A stretch of DNA of 64,000 nt from Streptomyces sp. MJM8645 (GCF_001625365.1 NZ_LJJF01000002.1:1213501-1277500), one strand, 5' to 3'; positions 35,499 through 44,518 are shown, counted from the stretch's first letter. Made by a program: numbers and translations. Notes: generated from the sequence alone by a model not told the origin.

Positions 35499-37046
35499 CT
35501 ACCGCCCGTCCCGGCCCGGACGGTGCAGCTCGCTCGCCGGGGCGGCGGTCGCGGGCCGGTACACGGTGAGCCCGGCCGGGGCCTTGGACAGCCGCAGGGC
35601 CCCGCGCGCGGGGACGCTCTCGCCGTCGACGGCGATGCGGGCGGCGTCGCCGAGGGAGTCCAGGTCCAGGGCGCGCAGCCGGGCGGCCCGGTAGACCCGG
35701 GACCGGTCCAGGGTGCCGGACAGGAAGGCGGCGGCCAGGCGGGTGCGGGCGAAGGGCCGGCCGCCGTCGACGACCCGGACGTCGAGCTGTCCGTCGGCCA
35801 GGGCGGCGCGGTGGGTGGGGGCGAAGCCCGCCGGTTCGTACGCCCCGTTGCCGGCGAACAGCAGCCACAGCCGGTGCGGGCGGCCGTCGGCGTGGACGGT
35901 GACGGGTTCGGCGGTCGGCAGCAGCTTGGCGACGGCCACCGCGAGGGCCGGCCACTTGCCGATGCGCTTCTCCAACTTCTCCCGCTGGTGGACGAGTTCT
36001 GGGTAGATGCCGAGGCTGAAGGTGTTCACGAAGGTCCGGGCGCCGGCGTCGTCGGCGGCCAGGCCCAGGTCCACGCCGACGGCGGTGCCGGCCTGGACGG
36101 CCTCGGCGGTGGCCTCGTGGGTGGTGGCACCGAGGTCGAGGGCGAAGTGGTTGAGGGTGCCGCCGGGGAAGACCGCCAGCGGCAGCGCGCGCTCGACGGC
36201 CAGCCCCGCGGCCAGGTTGACGCTGCCGTCGCCGCCGCACACCCCGAGCGCGCCGCCGGCCCTGGCGGCCCGGTCGGCGGCCTCCGTCAATATCTTCGCC
36301 AGGTCGTCCTGCGGCCCGCACACCCGGACGTCCGCCTCGGGCAGCAGGGCGCGCAGCGTCCCGGCCACGTCCTCGGCGGCGGGAGCGAGCGGAGAGCCGC
36401 TGCCGGAGCCCGAGTTGACCACCACCGACAGCCCCCTCCCCTGCGGCAGGGCCGGGGCCGGGCAGGCGGCCGGGGCGGCGGGCGGCGGCATGTCGGACGA
36501 GCGCGGCCACCAGTGCAGGGTCGCGGCGGCGGCCGCCGTACCCAGCGCCGCACCGGCCAGGACGTCGCCCGGGTAGTGCGCGCCGGTGTAGACGCGTGAG
36601 AGGGCCACCGCCGCCGCGACCGGCGCGACGGCCGCGCCCAGCAGCGGGGACTCGATCGCCACACCGGCGGCGAAGGCGGCCGCGGACGCGGAGTGACCGG
36701 AGGGGAAGGAGGTGGTGACGGGCTGGCGCAGCAGCCGACGCACGGCCGGGACGGCGTCCAGCACCGGGCGGGGCCGGCGGGTGGCGTGCTTGGCGACGGT
36801 GTTGGCGGTGGCCGAGGCGATGGCGAGCGAGCCGAGGCCGCGCAGGGCCGCGCGGCGCCCGCGGCGTCCGCGGCGTCCGCCGACCGCGCCGAGGACGGCG
36901 GCGGTTCCCATCCACAGCACTCCGTGGTCGGCGGCCCGGCTCAGCGCCCGCAGCCAGGGGCGGGTGCCGTGCAGCGGCGCGGCGGCGATGCGGTCGAAGA
37001 GGGCTCGGTCTATGGCGTCCAGTCGTGTGGTCTTCAGTCGCTTCAT
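35499..37046 (-). CDS. Fused PAP2 phosphatase and diacylglycerol/lipid kinase
   Basis: The 515-residue protein joins two enzymes of lipid turnover. Residues 1-185 form a PAP2 phosphatase with KHATRRPRP, SFPSGHSASAAAFA and SRVYTGAHYPGDVLAG, the three catalytic motifs. Residues 210-505 form a DAG-kinase fold with VVNSGSGSGSP, GVCGGDGSVNLAA and FPGGTLNHFALDLG (nucleotide-binding GGDG). The fusion is well known in Streptomyces and suggests cycling between phosphatidate and diacylglycerol or undecaprenyl-type lipids. The ATG start MKRLKTTRLDAID is typical. Confidence 0.9.
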   Translation of the reverse strand: MKRLKTTRLDAIDRALFDRIAAAPLHGTRPWLRALSRAADHGVLWMGTAAVLGAVGGRRGRRGRRAALRGLGSLAIASATANTVAKHATRRPRPVLDAVPAVRRLLRQPVTTSFPSGHSASAAAFAAGVAIESPLLGAAVAPVAAAVALSRVYTGAHYPGDVLAGAALGTAAAAATLHWWPRSSDMPPPAAPAACPAPALPQGRGLSVVVNSGSGSGSPLAPAAEDVAGTLRALLPEADVRVCGPQDDLAKILTEAADRAARAGGALGVCGGDGSVNLAAGLAVERALPLAVFPGGTLNHFALDLGATTHEATAEAVQAGTAVGVDLGLAADDAGARTFVNTFSLGIYPELVHQREKLEKRIGKWPALAVAVAKLLPTAEPVTVHADGRPHRLWLLFAGNGAYEPAGFAPTHRAALADGQLDVRVVDGGRPFARTRLAAAFLSGTLDRSRVYRAARLRALDLDSLGDAARIAVDGESVPARGALRLSKAPAGLTVYRPATAAPASELHRPGRDGR

Positions 37047-37228
37047 CCGACGAACCTACGGCGCGCGGGCGACAACACCGGGGAGGAGGTCGGGAGTGTG
37101 TCGCGGCGGCCGGCCGGCCGTGACGGGCCGCGTACAGGATCCGGAACTCCCCCAGCAGGGCGGCTCGGTGTGGCTGCCACCCCGCGCTGCCGTCCCGCGC
37201 CGCTACCCCACGCTGCTGTCCCACGCCG

Positions 37229-37600
37229 CTACCCCGCGTCGCGCGGCGGCAGCCCTCGGGTGATCCGGTTGAACAGCTCGGCCAGCGGCTCGCCGAGGTC
37301 CTGACCGAACTCGGTCAGCCCGTAGGTGACCTGGGGCGGTGTCGTGGGCTCGACCTTCCGCCAGACCAGGCCGTCCTGGACCAGCGCGCGCAGGGTCTGG
37401 GCGAGCATCTTCTCGCTGATGCCGTGGATGCTCTCGCGCAGCTCGTAGAACCGGAGGTCGTTGCTCTGCAGGGAGATCAACACCCAGATGCCCCACCTGC
37501 TGGTCACGTGGTCGACCACGTCGCGCGCGGGGCAGTCGGTGTGAAACACCTCATACCGCTTCCCGGCCTCGCCCTGCCTGTGCTGCACACCTACCACCAT
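37229..37600 (-). CDS. HxlR-type winged-helix regulator
   Basis: The 123-residue protein has the HxlR layout: a near N-terminal Cys (FHTDCPARDVVDHVTSRWGIWVL), then FYELRESIHGISEKMLAQTLRAL forming the helix-turn-helix. The wing is VEPTTPPQVTYGLTEFGQ. Such regulators sense electrophiles or thiol stress via the conserved Cys. It is divergent from an NmrA-type oxidoreductase, a very common arrangement in which the regulator controls the neighbour. The intergenic region contains AAGG-TATGT-CCTT (37617-37629), a candidate operator. Confidence 0.9.
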   Translation of the reverse strand: MVVGVQHRQGEAGKRYEVFHTDCPARDVVDHVTSRWGIWVLISLQSNDLRFYELRESIHGISEKMLAQTLRALVQDGLVWRKVEPTTPPQVTYGLTEFGQDLGEPLAELFNRITRGLPPRDAG

Positions 37601-37710
37601 GTCCTGAGCTTACGTCAAGGTATGTCCTTACCAAGGGTTAGCCCCGGCTCCTAGCGTGAGGACCACCGAGGCCACAGCGGCCACGGCGGACGTCGAACGA
37701 GGAGTTGACC

Positions 37711-38550
37711 ATGATCGTGGTGACCGGGGCTACCGGCAATGTGGGCCGGCCGCTGACACGGGCGCTGGCCGAGGCGGGCCAGCAGGTGACGGCGGTGTCG
37801 CGGCACGCGGCGGCGGTGCCGGACGGTGTCCGCCACGTGGCGGCCGACCTGGCCGGGCCGGCCGGCCTCGAACCCGCGCTGGCCGGGGCGAAGGCGCTCT
37901 TCCTGCTGCTGTCCGGCGACCTGCACGCCGCCGGGGCCAACCCGGCCGACCTCATCGGCCAGGCCGTGGCCGGCGGGGTCCGCCGCATCGTCCTGCTCTC
38001 CTCGCAGGGCGTGGCGACCAGGCCCTTCGGCCCGACGCGGATCGCGATGCGCGAACTGGAGGACGTCCTGCGGGGGTCCGGCGTGGACTGGAGCATCCTG
38101 CGGCCGGGCGGCTTCGCCTCCAACGCCCTGTGGTGGGCCGAGTCCGTCCGCGCGCAGCGGGTCGTCGCCGCGCCCTTTGGCGACGTCGGGGTGCCGATCG
38201 TCGACCCGGCGGACATCGCCGACGTCGCGGCGGCCTGCCTGCTGGAGGACCGGCACAACGGCGGCGTGTACGAGCTGACCGGCCCGGAGGTGATCACCCC
38301 GCGCCAGCAGGCGCAGGCCATCGCGACCGCCCTGGGCTCGCCGGTACGGTTCCACGACCTCACCCGCGACGAGGCCGGCGCCGCCATGGCCCAGGGCATG
38401 CCGGTGGAGCTCGCCCAGGACACCCTGGACATCCTCGGCTCCCCGAACCCGGCCGAGCTGCGCGTCAGCCCGGACGTCCAGCGGGTCCTCGGCACCGCCC
38501 CGCGCCCCTTCGCCGCCTGGGCCGCCCGCAACGTCGCCGCCTTCCGCTGA
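37711..38550 (+). CDS. NmrA-like NAD(P)-binding oxidoreductase
   Basis: The 279-residue protein begins MIVVTGATGNVGRPLTRAL, a Rossmann GxxGxxG motif. RRIVLLSSQGVATRP and SVDWSILRPGGFASNALWW, typical of atypical SDR/NmrA quinone reductases, follow, then a C-terminal substrate domain (YELTGPEVITPRQQAQAI). The ATG has GGAG at good spacing. It is divergent from the HxlR regulator and probably controlled by it. The substrate may be a quinone or similar electrophile. Confidence 0.87.
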   Translation: MIVVTGATGNVGRPLTRALAEAGQQVTAVSRHAAAVPDGVRHVAADLAGPAGLEPALAGAKALFLLLSGDLHAAGANPADLIGQAVAGGVRRIVLLSSQGVATRPFGPTRIAMRELEDVLRGSGVDWSILRPGGFASNALWWAESVRAQRVVAAPFGDVGVPIVDPADIADVAAACLLEDRHNGGVYELTGPEVITPRQQAQAIATALGSPVRFHDLTRDEAGAAMAQGMPVELAQDTLDILGSPNPAELRVSPDVQRVLGTAPRPFAAWAARNVAAFR

Positions 38551-38690
38551 GCCCGCCCAACCGGCCCCGTCCGCACCACACCGGCTCACGGCCGACGGCC
38601 GACTCCGGATGTTCCGGGTGTGGAACCACCGATCCCGGGCAGACGCCGTCCGGGGCGGACCGAGCCCCCACTACCGAGAGGAGTGATCCG

Positions 38691-38864
38691 ATGAGTGCCA
38701 AGGACAAGCTGCACAACGCGGCCGAGAAGGTCCACGGCAAGGCCAAGGAAGCCGCCGGACGGGCCACCGGCGACCGGGTCGTCGAGGCCGAGGGCCGGGG
38801 CAAACAGATCAAGAGCGACCTGAAGCAGGCCGGCGAGAAGATCAAGGACGTCGGAAAGGACTGA
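38691..38864 (+). CDS. CsbD family stress protein
   Basis: The 57-residue hydrophilic protein MSAKDKLHNAAEKVHGKAKE followed by EAAGRATGDRVVEAEGRGKQ and ending KIKDVGKD is a textbook CsbD. These proteins are small, charged and helical, and are induced in the general stress response. Ribosome binding site GAGAGGAGTG. In Streptomyces they often belong to SigB-type regulons, which fits the partner-switching genes elsewhere in the window. Confidence 0.88.
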   Translation: MSAKDKLHNAAEKVHGKAKEAAGRATGDRVVEAEGRGKQIKSDLKQAGEKIKDVGKD

Positions 38865-39047
38865 CCCGGCGCACGGCGGCCGCGCCCCCGCGGCCGCCCC
38901 GCCCCGCCCCGGCCGGCTACTCGTGGGCTGCCCACCGGCCGGAGGACTACCGGGCCTGCCATGTCCGTCGAGAGGCACGCCCGAGGTCGATAGGGGTGGC
39001 CTGCCGTCGCGAGGAGACTCGCCAGCGGGCGGGTAGCCCTCCGAAGA

Positions 39048-39731
39048 TCAGCTGGACGCGACCTTGGGCGCGTATCGCAGCAGCACGACGTCGCCGATCG
39101 CCCGGGTTCCGAGAAGCGTCATCCGCCGGTTGCTGCCACCGGGGTAGTTCGCCGGGTGGAGGAACCGCGGGGCGGTGGCGTCGCCGACGAGCAGCGGGGC
39201 GATGGCGAGGTGGATCTCGTCGGCCAGGCCCTGGGCGAGGAACTGGGTGTGGATCTGCCCGCCGCCCTCGACCATGAGGCGTTCGACGCCGCGGGTGGCG
39301 AGGTCGTCGAGCAGGGCACCGAAGTCGACGGTGGGACCGGTGCTCACGACGTCGGCCAGGCCGTCGAGCGCTTCGCGGAGCTTCGGTGCGGCGGTGTCGG
39401 TCGTGTAGACGACCTTCTTGTCGCCGAAGTGCCAGAACTTGAGGTCGCGACTCAGGTCGCCGCTGGCGGAGATGGTGACCTTGAGCGGATATTCGGGCTT
39501 GCCTGCCGCGATTCGGTCGGCCCGGCGCTTTTCGCTGTTGACCAGGAGTCGCGGGTTGTCGCTACGCAGGGTGTTGCCGCCGATGAGGATGGCATCCGAC
39601 TCGGCACGGACCTCGTCGACGCGGTCGAAGTCCTCGGCGTTCGACAGCAGCAGACGCTCGGGTGAGGCGTCGTCGATGTGGCCGTCGATGGTGGTGGCGA
39701 CGCTCAGCAGGACGAAGGGGCGGGAAGCCAT
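39048..39731 (-). CDS. RibD C-terminal-type (pyrimidine/dihydrofolate) reductase
   Basis: The ~227-residue protein starts MASRPFVLLSVATTIDGHID and has SDAILIGGNTLRSDNPRLL, then VERLMVEGGGQIHTQFLAQ. These are the RibD reductase-domain signatures binding NADPH. It acts as 5-amino-6-ribosylaminouracil-phosphate reductase or a related reductase. Length fits a stand-alone reductase domain. An in-frame GTG at 39776 overlaps the stop of the upstream XRE gene (GTGA) and could be the real, coupled start, adding 15 residues. Homology starts at the ATG. Confidence 0.87.
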   Translation of the reverse strand: MASRPFVLLSVATTIDGHIDDASPERLLLSNAEDFDRVDEVRAESDAILIGGNTLRSDNPRLLVNSEKRRADRIAAGKPEYPLKVTISASGDLSRDLKFWHFGDKKVVYTTDTAAPKLREALDGLADVVSTGPTVDFGALLDDLATRGVERLMVEGGGQIHTQFLAQGLADEIHLAIAPLLVGDATAPRFLHPANYPGGSNRRMTLLGTRAIGDVVLLRYAPKVASS

Positions 39732-39772
39732 CGTGGGGTCCGTTCTCTCAAGGTCGGCAGAGACTTTGGTGA

Positions 39773-41179
39773 TCACACTTCATGGAGCAGGAGGCTGTCG
39801 AGTGCCTGCCGGAACCGGGCGACCTCTGGTACACCACCCCACCCGTGCAACAGGGCGTCGAGTCGGGCCAGTTCGGTGAAAATCCGGGCCGATCCGGTGC
39901 CCGCGGCGATCGACAACGCCGCACAGGCGGTTTCGGCGGCCCGTTCGGGGCCCTCGACGGACAGTTGGGCGACGGCCGAGCGGGAGAGGTAGACACCGCG
40001 ATCGCGTCGGTAGGTCGCGGGTAGGGACCGGATCGCCTGTTCGAATCCTGCCACCGCTTCGCGGTGGCGGCCCAACAGCGCCAACGACCGGGCACGCTGG
40101 GCCTCCACGTACGCTTCGTTCAGCCAGCGGCCACGCCCGACCGGTGCTTCGGGCCGCTCGGCGAGCAGCGAGATCGCTTGGTCGAAGGTGTGCTGGGCCG
40201 TCCGTTCGTCGCCCCCCAGTGCGTGCCCGTGCGCCGCGTACACCGCCCCCATCGCACTCAGCCGGCTTCCGGGACCGGCCAGGCGCTGGGCGGACGCGGC
40301 GAGATCGATGGCCTCGATCGAGTCCTGCATGTCGCCGGCGAGCTGGGACTTCCGGGCCATGATGTAGGCGGTGAGGTCCTGGTCGCTGGAAGCAGTCGCC
40401 CAGTCGACGGCTCGGTCCGCCCAGTACTGGGCGGCGCGGTGGTCTCCGCTGTCCTGGTAGAGCCAGCTGCAGAACTCGGCGTACTCCGCCTGCACTTGCA
40501 GCAGGTCGTGCCGGTCCCGACCGGAAGCCTCGCGGCGCAGGTACTGGATGAGGCGGACGTGTTCCTGTGCCGTGGCGACGACCTCGCGAGGCCCGAGGAC
40601 GTTGTCGCACTCGACCAGCGATCTGCGGAGCGATCTCATGTTCTCGACCGGGTGGACATCCGGGGAAAGGACGGATCGAACGTCCGGCACCGTGAACCTC
40701 GACGAGGCAGTGGCACCCTCAGCGGTGGTGACACCCCGCAGCAGGGCCTGGCGCGGCATGGTCACGAAGACGATCCTCCCGTCGGCGGTCCGGCAGCCGA
40801 CCCGGACGCCGCCGTCCATGAGCGCCATGGACACGGCGCCGGCTTCCGCGCCGGCCAGGGCTCCGCCGACGCCAGACCCGTCCCACTCCGCGGGTGTGGC
40901 ATGCCGAGCAGGTCCACCGGAGGGCGACGCGGTTCGCGCCGACCGCGCATGGCTGGCGGGCACCGCCACTTCGGCAGGCGCCAGCAGCAAGGCGAGTTCA
41001 GTCGGAGCAACCCTCAGTAGCCTGGCGAGGTTTGCCATCTGCCACGGGCGTGGAAGTCCGGCGCCGCGCTCCCACCGGCCGACCGTCGTCCGGTCGACCC
41101 CCATCGCGGCCGCCAAGGACTCCTGCGTGAATCCCGCGCTCACGCGTTGCGTGATGAGTCGCTCGCGCCGTGCACTCAT
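39773..41179 (-). CDS. XRE-family regulator with TPR-like C-terminus
   Basis: The 468-residue protein has an N-terminal HTH (ERLITQRVSAGFTQESLAAAMGVDRTTVGRWERGAGLPRPWQM is the region, residues 5-50). A Leu/Ala-rich linker follows, then a helical repeat domain (about 200-460, such as AEYAEFCSWLYQDSGDHRAAQYWADRAVDW). This is the frequent Streptomyces regulator architecture, often next to secondary-metabolite or peptide genes. ATG 41179 has a perfect AGGAGGTG. It is divergent from the 44-residue peptide gene at 41361, so it is the natural candidate regulator of the peptide/hydroxylase operon, possibly responding to a small molecule or peptide. Confidence 0.88.
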   Translation of the reverse strand: MSARRERLITQRVSAGFTQESLAAAMGVDRTTVGRWERGAGLPRPWQMANLARLLRVAPTELALLLAPAEVAVPASHARSARTASPSGGPARHATPAEWDGSGVGGALAGAEAGAVSMALMDGGVRVGCRTADGRIVFVTMPRQALLRGVTTAEGATASSRFTVPDVRSVLSPDVHPVENMRSLRRSLVECDNVLGPREVVATAQEHVRLIQYLRREASGRDRHDLLQVQAEYAEFCSWLYQDSGDHRAAQYWADRAVDWATASSDQDLTAYIMARKSQLAGDMQDSIEAIDLAASAQRLAGPGSRLSAMGAVYAAHGHALGGDERTAQHTFDQAISLLAERPEAPVGRGRWLNEAYVEAQRARSLALLGRHREAVAGFEQAIRSLPATYRRDRGVYLSRSAVAQLSVEGPERAAETACAALSIAAGTGSARIFTELARLDALLHGWGGVPEVARFRQALDSLLLHEV

Positions 41180-41314
41180 CACCCACCTCCTGCCGCGCTG
41201 GAAGTCCGTCCGCTGCAGGAGATGCCAGGCCAGACGCCGGTTTGCCACACGGATGCCTCATCGATGCATCAATTCTGCTCTGTTCAAAGCGCGTTCGCAG
41301 CGGTTCTCTGAGGT

Positions 41315-41335
41315 CTCGCCGGATGAACCGGCGAG
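41315..41335. promoter_or_regulatory. Hairpin in the leader of the small-peptide operon
   Basis: CTCGCCGG and CCGGCGAG form a perfect 8-bp stem around ATGAA, 25 bp upstream of the peptide ATG. It could be an operator for the divergent XRE regulator or an mRNA leader hairpin. Confidence 0.55.
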
Positions 41336-41360
41336 CACGATCGGGAAGGAAGGTCAAGAC

Positions 41361-41495
41361 ATGGAGATCACCGTGCAGACGAAGGCCGACGAGGACGGCC
41401 TGCTGGTGGCCAAGCGGAACATCACCGCCGCCCGCGCGAGGTCCGAACAGCCCTCCGACGTCTCCGGCGGCCGTTCCGACGGCAACGACAACTAG
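41361..41495 (+). CDS. 44-residue peptide, candidate modified-peptide precursor
   Basis: A short gene with a good ribosome binding site (GGAAGG) and ATG, ending 14 bp before the hydroxylase gene. The product begins MEITVQTKADEDGLLVAKRN and ends with a Ser/Asp/Gly-rich tail (SDVSGGRSDGNDN). It has no cysteine, no signal peptide and no membrane segment. The contrast between a leader-like N-terminal half (acidic, then LLVAKR) and a Ser/Gly/Asp/Asn-rich C-terminal half resembles a leader-core precursor. The next three genes encode a JmjC-type hydroxylase, an aldo/keto reductase and an APH-fold kinase, all with precedents as peptide-tailoring enzymes. It could also be a regulatory peptide. Not recognised as any known family. 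Confidence 0.6.
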   Translation: MEITVQTKADEDGLLVAKRNITAARARSEQPSDVSGGRSDGNDN

Positions 41496-41509
41496 CCGGA
41501 GTGCCCACG

Positions 41510-42727
41510 ATGCCTGACACCGCCTCGTGGGCGGCGCGTCTGGGCGGGGACCAGTTCCTCGCCCGGACGCTGCACCGCTCCCACCTCGTGATCCCGGGCG
41601 ACCCCGCCGATGTCGCAGGCCTGCTGTCCTGGGACGACCTGAACAGCATCCTGTCCACCCACCGTCTGGAACCGCCCCGACTCCGTCTTTCCGCTGACGG
41701 GGAGACCCTGCCGGCCCACCGGTACGCGACCGCCACCACCAACCGGCGCGCGGCCACCTGGCACAGGCTCCAACCCGCCGATCTCCACGCCCGCCTGGCC
41801 GAAGGGGCCTCCCTCGTCCTCGACGCCATCGACGAGATCCACCCACCGATCCGGTCCGCCGCCGAGGACCTCGAACGCTTTGTCGGTACCCCCGTCCAGG
41901 CCAACGCCTACGCCTCATGGACGAAAAGGGAGGGCTTCGGCACCCACTGGGACGACCACGATGTCGTGGTCGTCCAGTTGGACGGCGCGAAGCGTTGGCG
42001 CCTCTACGGACCGACCCGGACCGCGCCGACCTGGCGCGACGTCGAGGCGCCCGCCGAGCCGACCGGCGAACCGATCGCCGACCTCGTCCTGACCGCCGGC
42101 GACATGCTCTACCTCCCCCGCGGGTGGTGGCACGCCGTCACCGCCGATCAGGGCAGCGAGTCCCTCCACCTGACCTTCGGCCTCGTCTCCCACACCGGAG
42201 CCGACCTCCTCGGCTGGGTCGTCGACCTGCTGCGCGCCGACGCGGCCCTACGCCTGGACGTGCCGCGCTTCGCGCCGGCGGACGACCAGGCGGCCTACGT
42301 CTCAGCTCTCCGGCGGGCGGTCGTCTCCGAACTCGACGACCCGGAGTTGCTCGCCCGGTGGGCGGAATCGCTGGACACCACGCACGGGGGCCGTCAGGCT
42401 CCCTCGCTTCCGTTCGTCATCGGCCTTCCGACGCCCCGGAGCGAGGACGACGAGACCATCACCAGGAGGGTGAAGGTCGTACTCACAGCGCCCCGTGCAC
42501 GCCTGACCCGCAACCAGACGACGGGAACGGTGACCCTGGCCGGAGCGGGCACCGCGTGGGACTTCAAGGACACAGTGGCACCGGCCCTGGGCCTCCTCCT
42601 GAACGGAGGGCCGGTGGGCGTCGGGGAGTTCGCGGACGCCGCCGGGATCCGGGTCACGGACGCGGCGACGCTCCTGTCGGAGCTCCTCGCCGGCCAGGCC
42701 GTCCGGGTCGTGGAGACGGGCCGGTGA
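41510..42727 (+). CDS. JmjC-type (cupin_4) 2-oxoglutarate hydroxylase
   Basis: The 405-residue protein resembles ROXA/YcfD-type Fe(II)/2-oxoglutarate hydroxylases, which hydroxylate protein or peptide side chains. The iron triad is visible as H146-x-D148 (GFGTHWDDHD) and H208 (LPRGWWHAVTA). KRWRLYGP between them supplies the 2-oxoglutarate-binding region. The C-terminal ~140 residues end in a winged-helix-like segment (GEFADAAGIRVTDAATLL), as in that family. ATG 41510 is preferred because GGAG is well spaced; a GTG three codons upstream is closer to the stop of the peptide gene. The stop overlaps the next start (GTGA). Confidence 0.88.
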   Translation: MPDTASWAARLGGDQFLARTLHRSHLVIPGDPADVAGLLSWDDLNSILSTHRLEPPRLRLSADGETLPAHRYATATTNRRAATWHRLQPADLHARLAEGASLVLDAIDEIHPPIRSAAEDLERFVGTPVQANAYASWTKREGFGTHWDDHDVVVVQLDGAKRWRLYGPTRTAPTWRDVEAPAEPTGEPIADLVLTAGDMLYLPRGWWHAVTADQGSESLHLTFGLVSHTGADLLGWVVDLLRADAALRLDVPRFAPADDQAAYVSALRRAVVSELDDPELLARWAESLDTTHGGRQAPSLPFVIGLPTPRSEDDETITRRVKVVLTAPRARLTRNQTTGTVTLAGAGTAWDFKDTVAPALGLLLNGGPVGVGEFADAAGIRVTDAATLLSELLAGQAVRVVETGR

Positions 42728-43626
42728 CGGCAGCACTGGGCCTGGGCACGTACCGGGTGCGCAACGTCGAGCAGGCGGCACGCACCGCCTTGGCCGCCGG
42801 AGCCCCTTGGGTGGACACCGCACCCAACTACGCGAACGGCCAAGCCCACCACGACCTCGCCCCGGTGTTCCGCGACCACCCCGGAGTCCGATTGGCGACC
42901 AAGACCGGCTTCCACGCCGCTGACCAGGGGCGGGCCGCCATCTCCGCAGGAGTCCTCGATGCGGCACAGCCCCACGCCGGACACAGCCTCGCGCCGACCT
43001 TCGTGCGCTGGCAGACGGAGAACACCCTGGCCGAACTCGGCTACGCGGACATCGTCTTCGTGCACAACCCTGAACGCTCCGGCCAGCACCGGCCGCAGCT
43101 CCACGCTGCGCTGCGGAACGCCGTCGCGGTGCTGGAGGAACTCGCCCACGCGGGCCGGATCGGCGGATACGGGGTGGCCACCTGGTCGGGGCTGGAGTCG
43201 GGCGCCTTCACCGTCCCCGACCTCGTCCGCCTCGCACGAGAGGCCGCGGGTTCCGGTGAACACCACCTCGTCGGCCTGCAACTGCCTGTCAGCCTGGTCA
43301 TGGCCGATCCGATCACCCAGGCCCTCGATGGCCGGACGGGACCTCTCGGCCAGGCTGGCGACGCGGGCATCACCACCTTCGGCTCCGCCCCGCTGCACGG
43401 GGGCGAGCTGCCCCACCTGATGACGCCCGAACTGATCGATCTCATCCGCCCCGGATTGACCGCCGCCGCAGCCGCGCTCCTGCCGGTGGCGTCCTGCCCC
43501 GGCCTGGACGTGACGCTCTTGTCCGCCAGCAGCGCCGCGCACTGGGACGATGCTCTGGCAGCCATCGCCACACCGCTGGACACCGACCACCTCAGGAGCG
43601 TGATCCGTGCAGTCGCCCCCCGATGA
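42724..43626 (+). CDS. Aldo/keto reductase
   Basis: A 300-residue (beta/alpha)8 NADPH-dependent reductase. The full catalytic tetrad is present: D31 and Y36 (WVDTAPNYANG), K60 (RLATKTGF) and H114 (DIVFVHNPERS). The family's early GLGTYRV motif is present, and the barrel continues with GGYGVATWSG. GTG start overlapping the hydroxylase stop by 4 bp. It probably reduces a carbonyl or imine in a pathway shared with the hydroxylase and kinase. The reading frame ends 20 bp inside the next gene. Confidence 0.87.
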   Translation: MTAALGLGTYRVRNVEQAARTALAAGAPWVDTAPNYANGQAHHDLAPVFRDHPGVRLATKTGFHAADQGRAAISAGVLDAAQPHAGHSLAPTFVRWQTENTLAELGYADIVFVHNPERSGQHRPQLHAALRNAVAVLEELAHAGRIGGYGVATWSGLESGAFTVPDLVRLAREAAGSGEHHLVGLQLPVSLVMADPITQALDGRTGPLGQAGDAGITTFGSAPLHGGELPHLMTPELIDLIRPGLTAAAAALLPVASCPGLDVTLLSASSAAHWDDALAAIATPLDTDHLRSVIRAVAPR

Positions 43627-44455
43627 GTCCACGCGCAACCGGATGGAAGCCGCGCACGCCACCGCGGCGAGGCTCCTGGAACTGAACTGCACCGGCATCC
43701 CCGCGTGGGGATTCGCCGGATGCACCATCGGCCGGCGGGCGGGCGACCGGTGGCTCCGCGTCGCCTCCGCCTCCCGCTCCAGCAGCCGAAAGCAGGGGGA
43801 GGGCGTGATCGGAGCCGAGGCCCTCATCCCGGACGACGTCCCCCGGCCCCGACTCCACGGCGTCCTCGACTGGGCGGAAGGAGAACACGGCTACCGAGCC
43901 GACGTGATCGACCACATCACCGACCCGGTCGTCTCGACCCGCCCCGAACTCGCCTCCGACCCGAACCTCCCCGACACCTGGTGGCACGCCCTCCACACCG
44001 CGACGCAGCACCTGGCAACCGCCGAGGGGACGAGAACCACCGTCCGGGACACCTGGATCCAGAAGGCGTTCCCGCAGTACCTCGGCGTCCCCGGCCCGGC
44101 AGTTGTCGAGCGTGTCACCGGACACGGCGACTTCCACTGGGGCAACCTCACCGGTCCCACTCTGACCATCCTCGACTGGGAACGCTGGGGGCTCGTGCCC
44201 CTCGGATTCGACCCCGGCCTGCTTCACGCCAACAGCCTGTTCGTGCCTGCCGTTGCCACTCGGGTCCGCCGCGAGTTCGCCGCGGTCCTGGACACCCCGG
44301 CCGGCCGCATCGGCGAGCTCGCGGCCATCGCCGAGATGCTCCAGGCCGTCGCCCGGGGCTGGTACCCGGAGCTGGCCGCCCCGCTCGCCGACCGGGCCCG
44401 CGAGCTGACCGGCGTCACGCCACCGCAGGGCGCCGCCCCCGAACTCGTCAGGTAG
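43607..44455 (+). CDS. Aminoglycoside-phosphotransferase-fold kinase
   Basis: The 282-residue protein has the APH catalytic loop GHGDFHWGN (His173 to Asn180) and the metal-binding ILDWERWG (Asp190). Its N-lobe is short and lacks an obvious P-loop-like GxxN motif. APH-fold enzymes phosphorylate small molecules or, in class V lanthipeptide pathways, peptide Ser/Thr. A GTG start with AGGAG lies 20 bp inside the aldo/keto reductase gene, so the three enzymes are translated as a unit. No lyase or peptidase gene follows; a large bidirectional terminator closes the operon. Confidence 0.82.
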   Translation: MQSPPDESTRNRMEAAHATAARLLELNCTGIPAWGFAGCTIGRRAGDRWLRVASASRSSSRKQGEGVIGAEALIPDDVPRPRLHGVLDWAEGEHGYRADVIDHITDPVVSTRPELASDPNLPDTWWHALHTATQHLATAEGTRTTVRDTWIQKAFPQYLGVPGPAVVERVTGHGDFHWGNLTGPTLTILDWERWGLVPLGFDPGLLHANSLFVPAVATRVRREFAAVLDTPAGRIGELAAIAEMLQAVARGWYPELAAPLADRARELTGVTPPQGAAPELVR

Positions 44456-44518
44456 ACAGCGGACGTGCGTGGGGAACAGGTCGAGCCCGTGGTGGCGACC
44501 GTCGCCGGACCGCGTCGG

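Noticed and set aside
41361..41495. Peptide as a lanthipeptide or lasso precursor
   Set aside because: No cysteine, and no lanthionine synthetase, lasso cyclase or peptidase gene is adjacent, so those classes do not fit.
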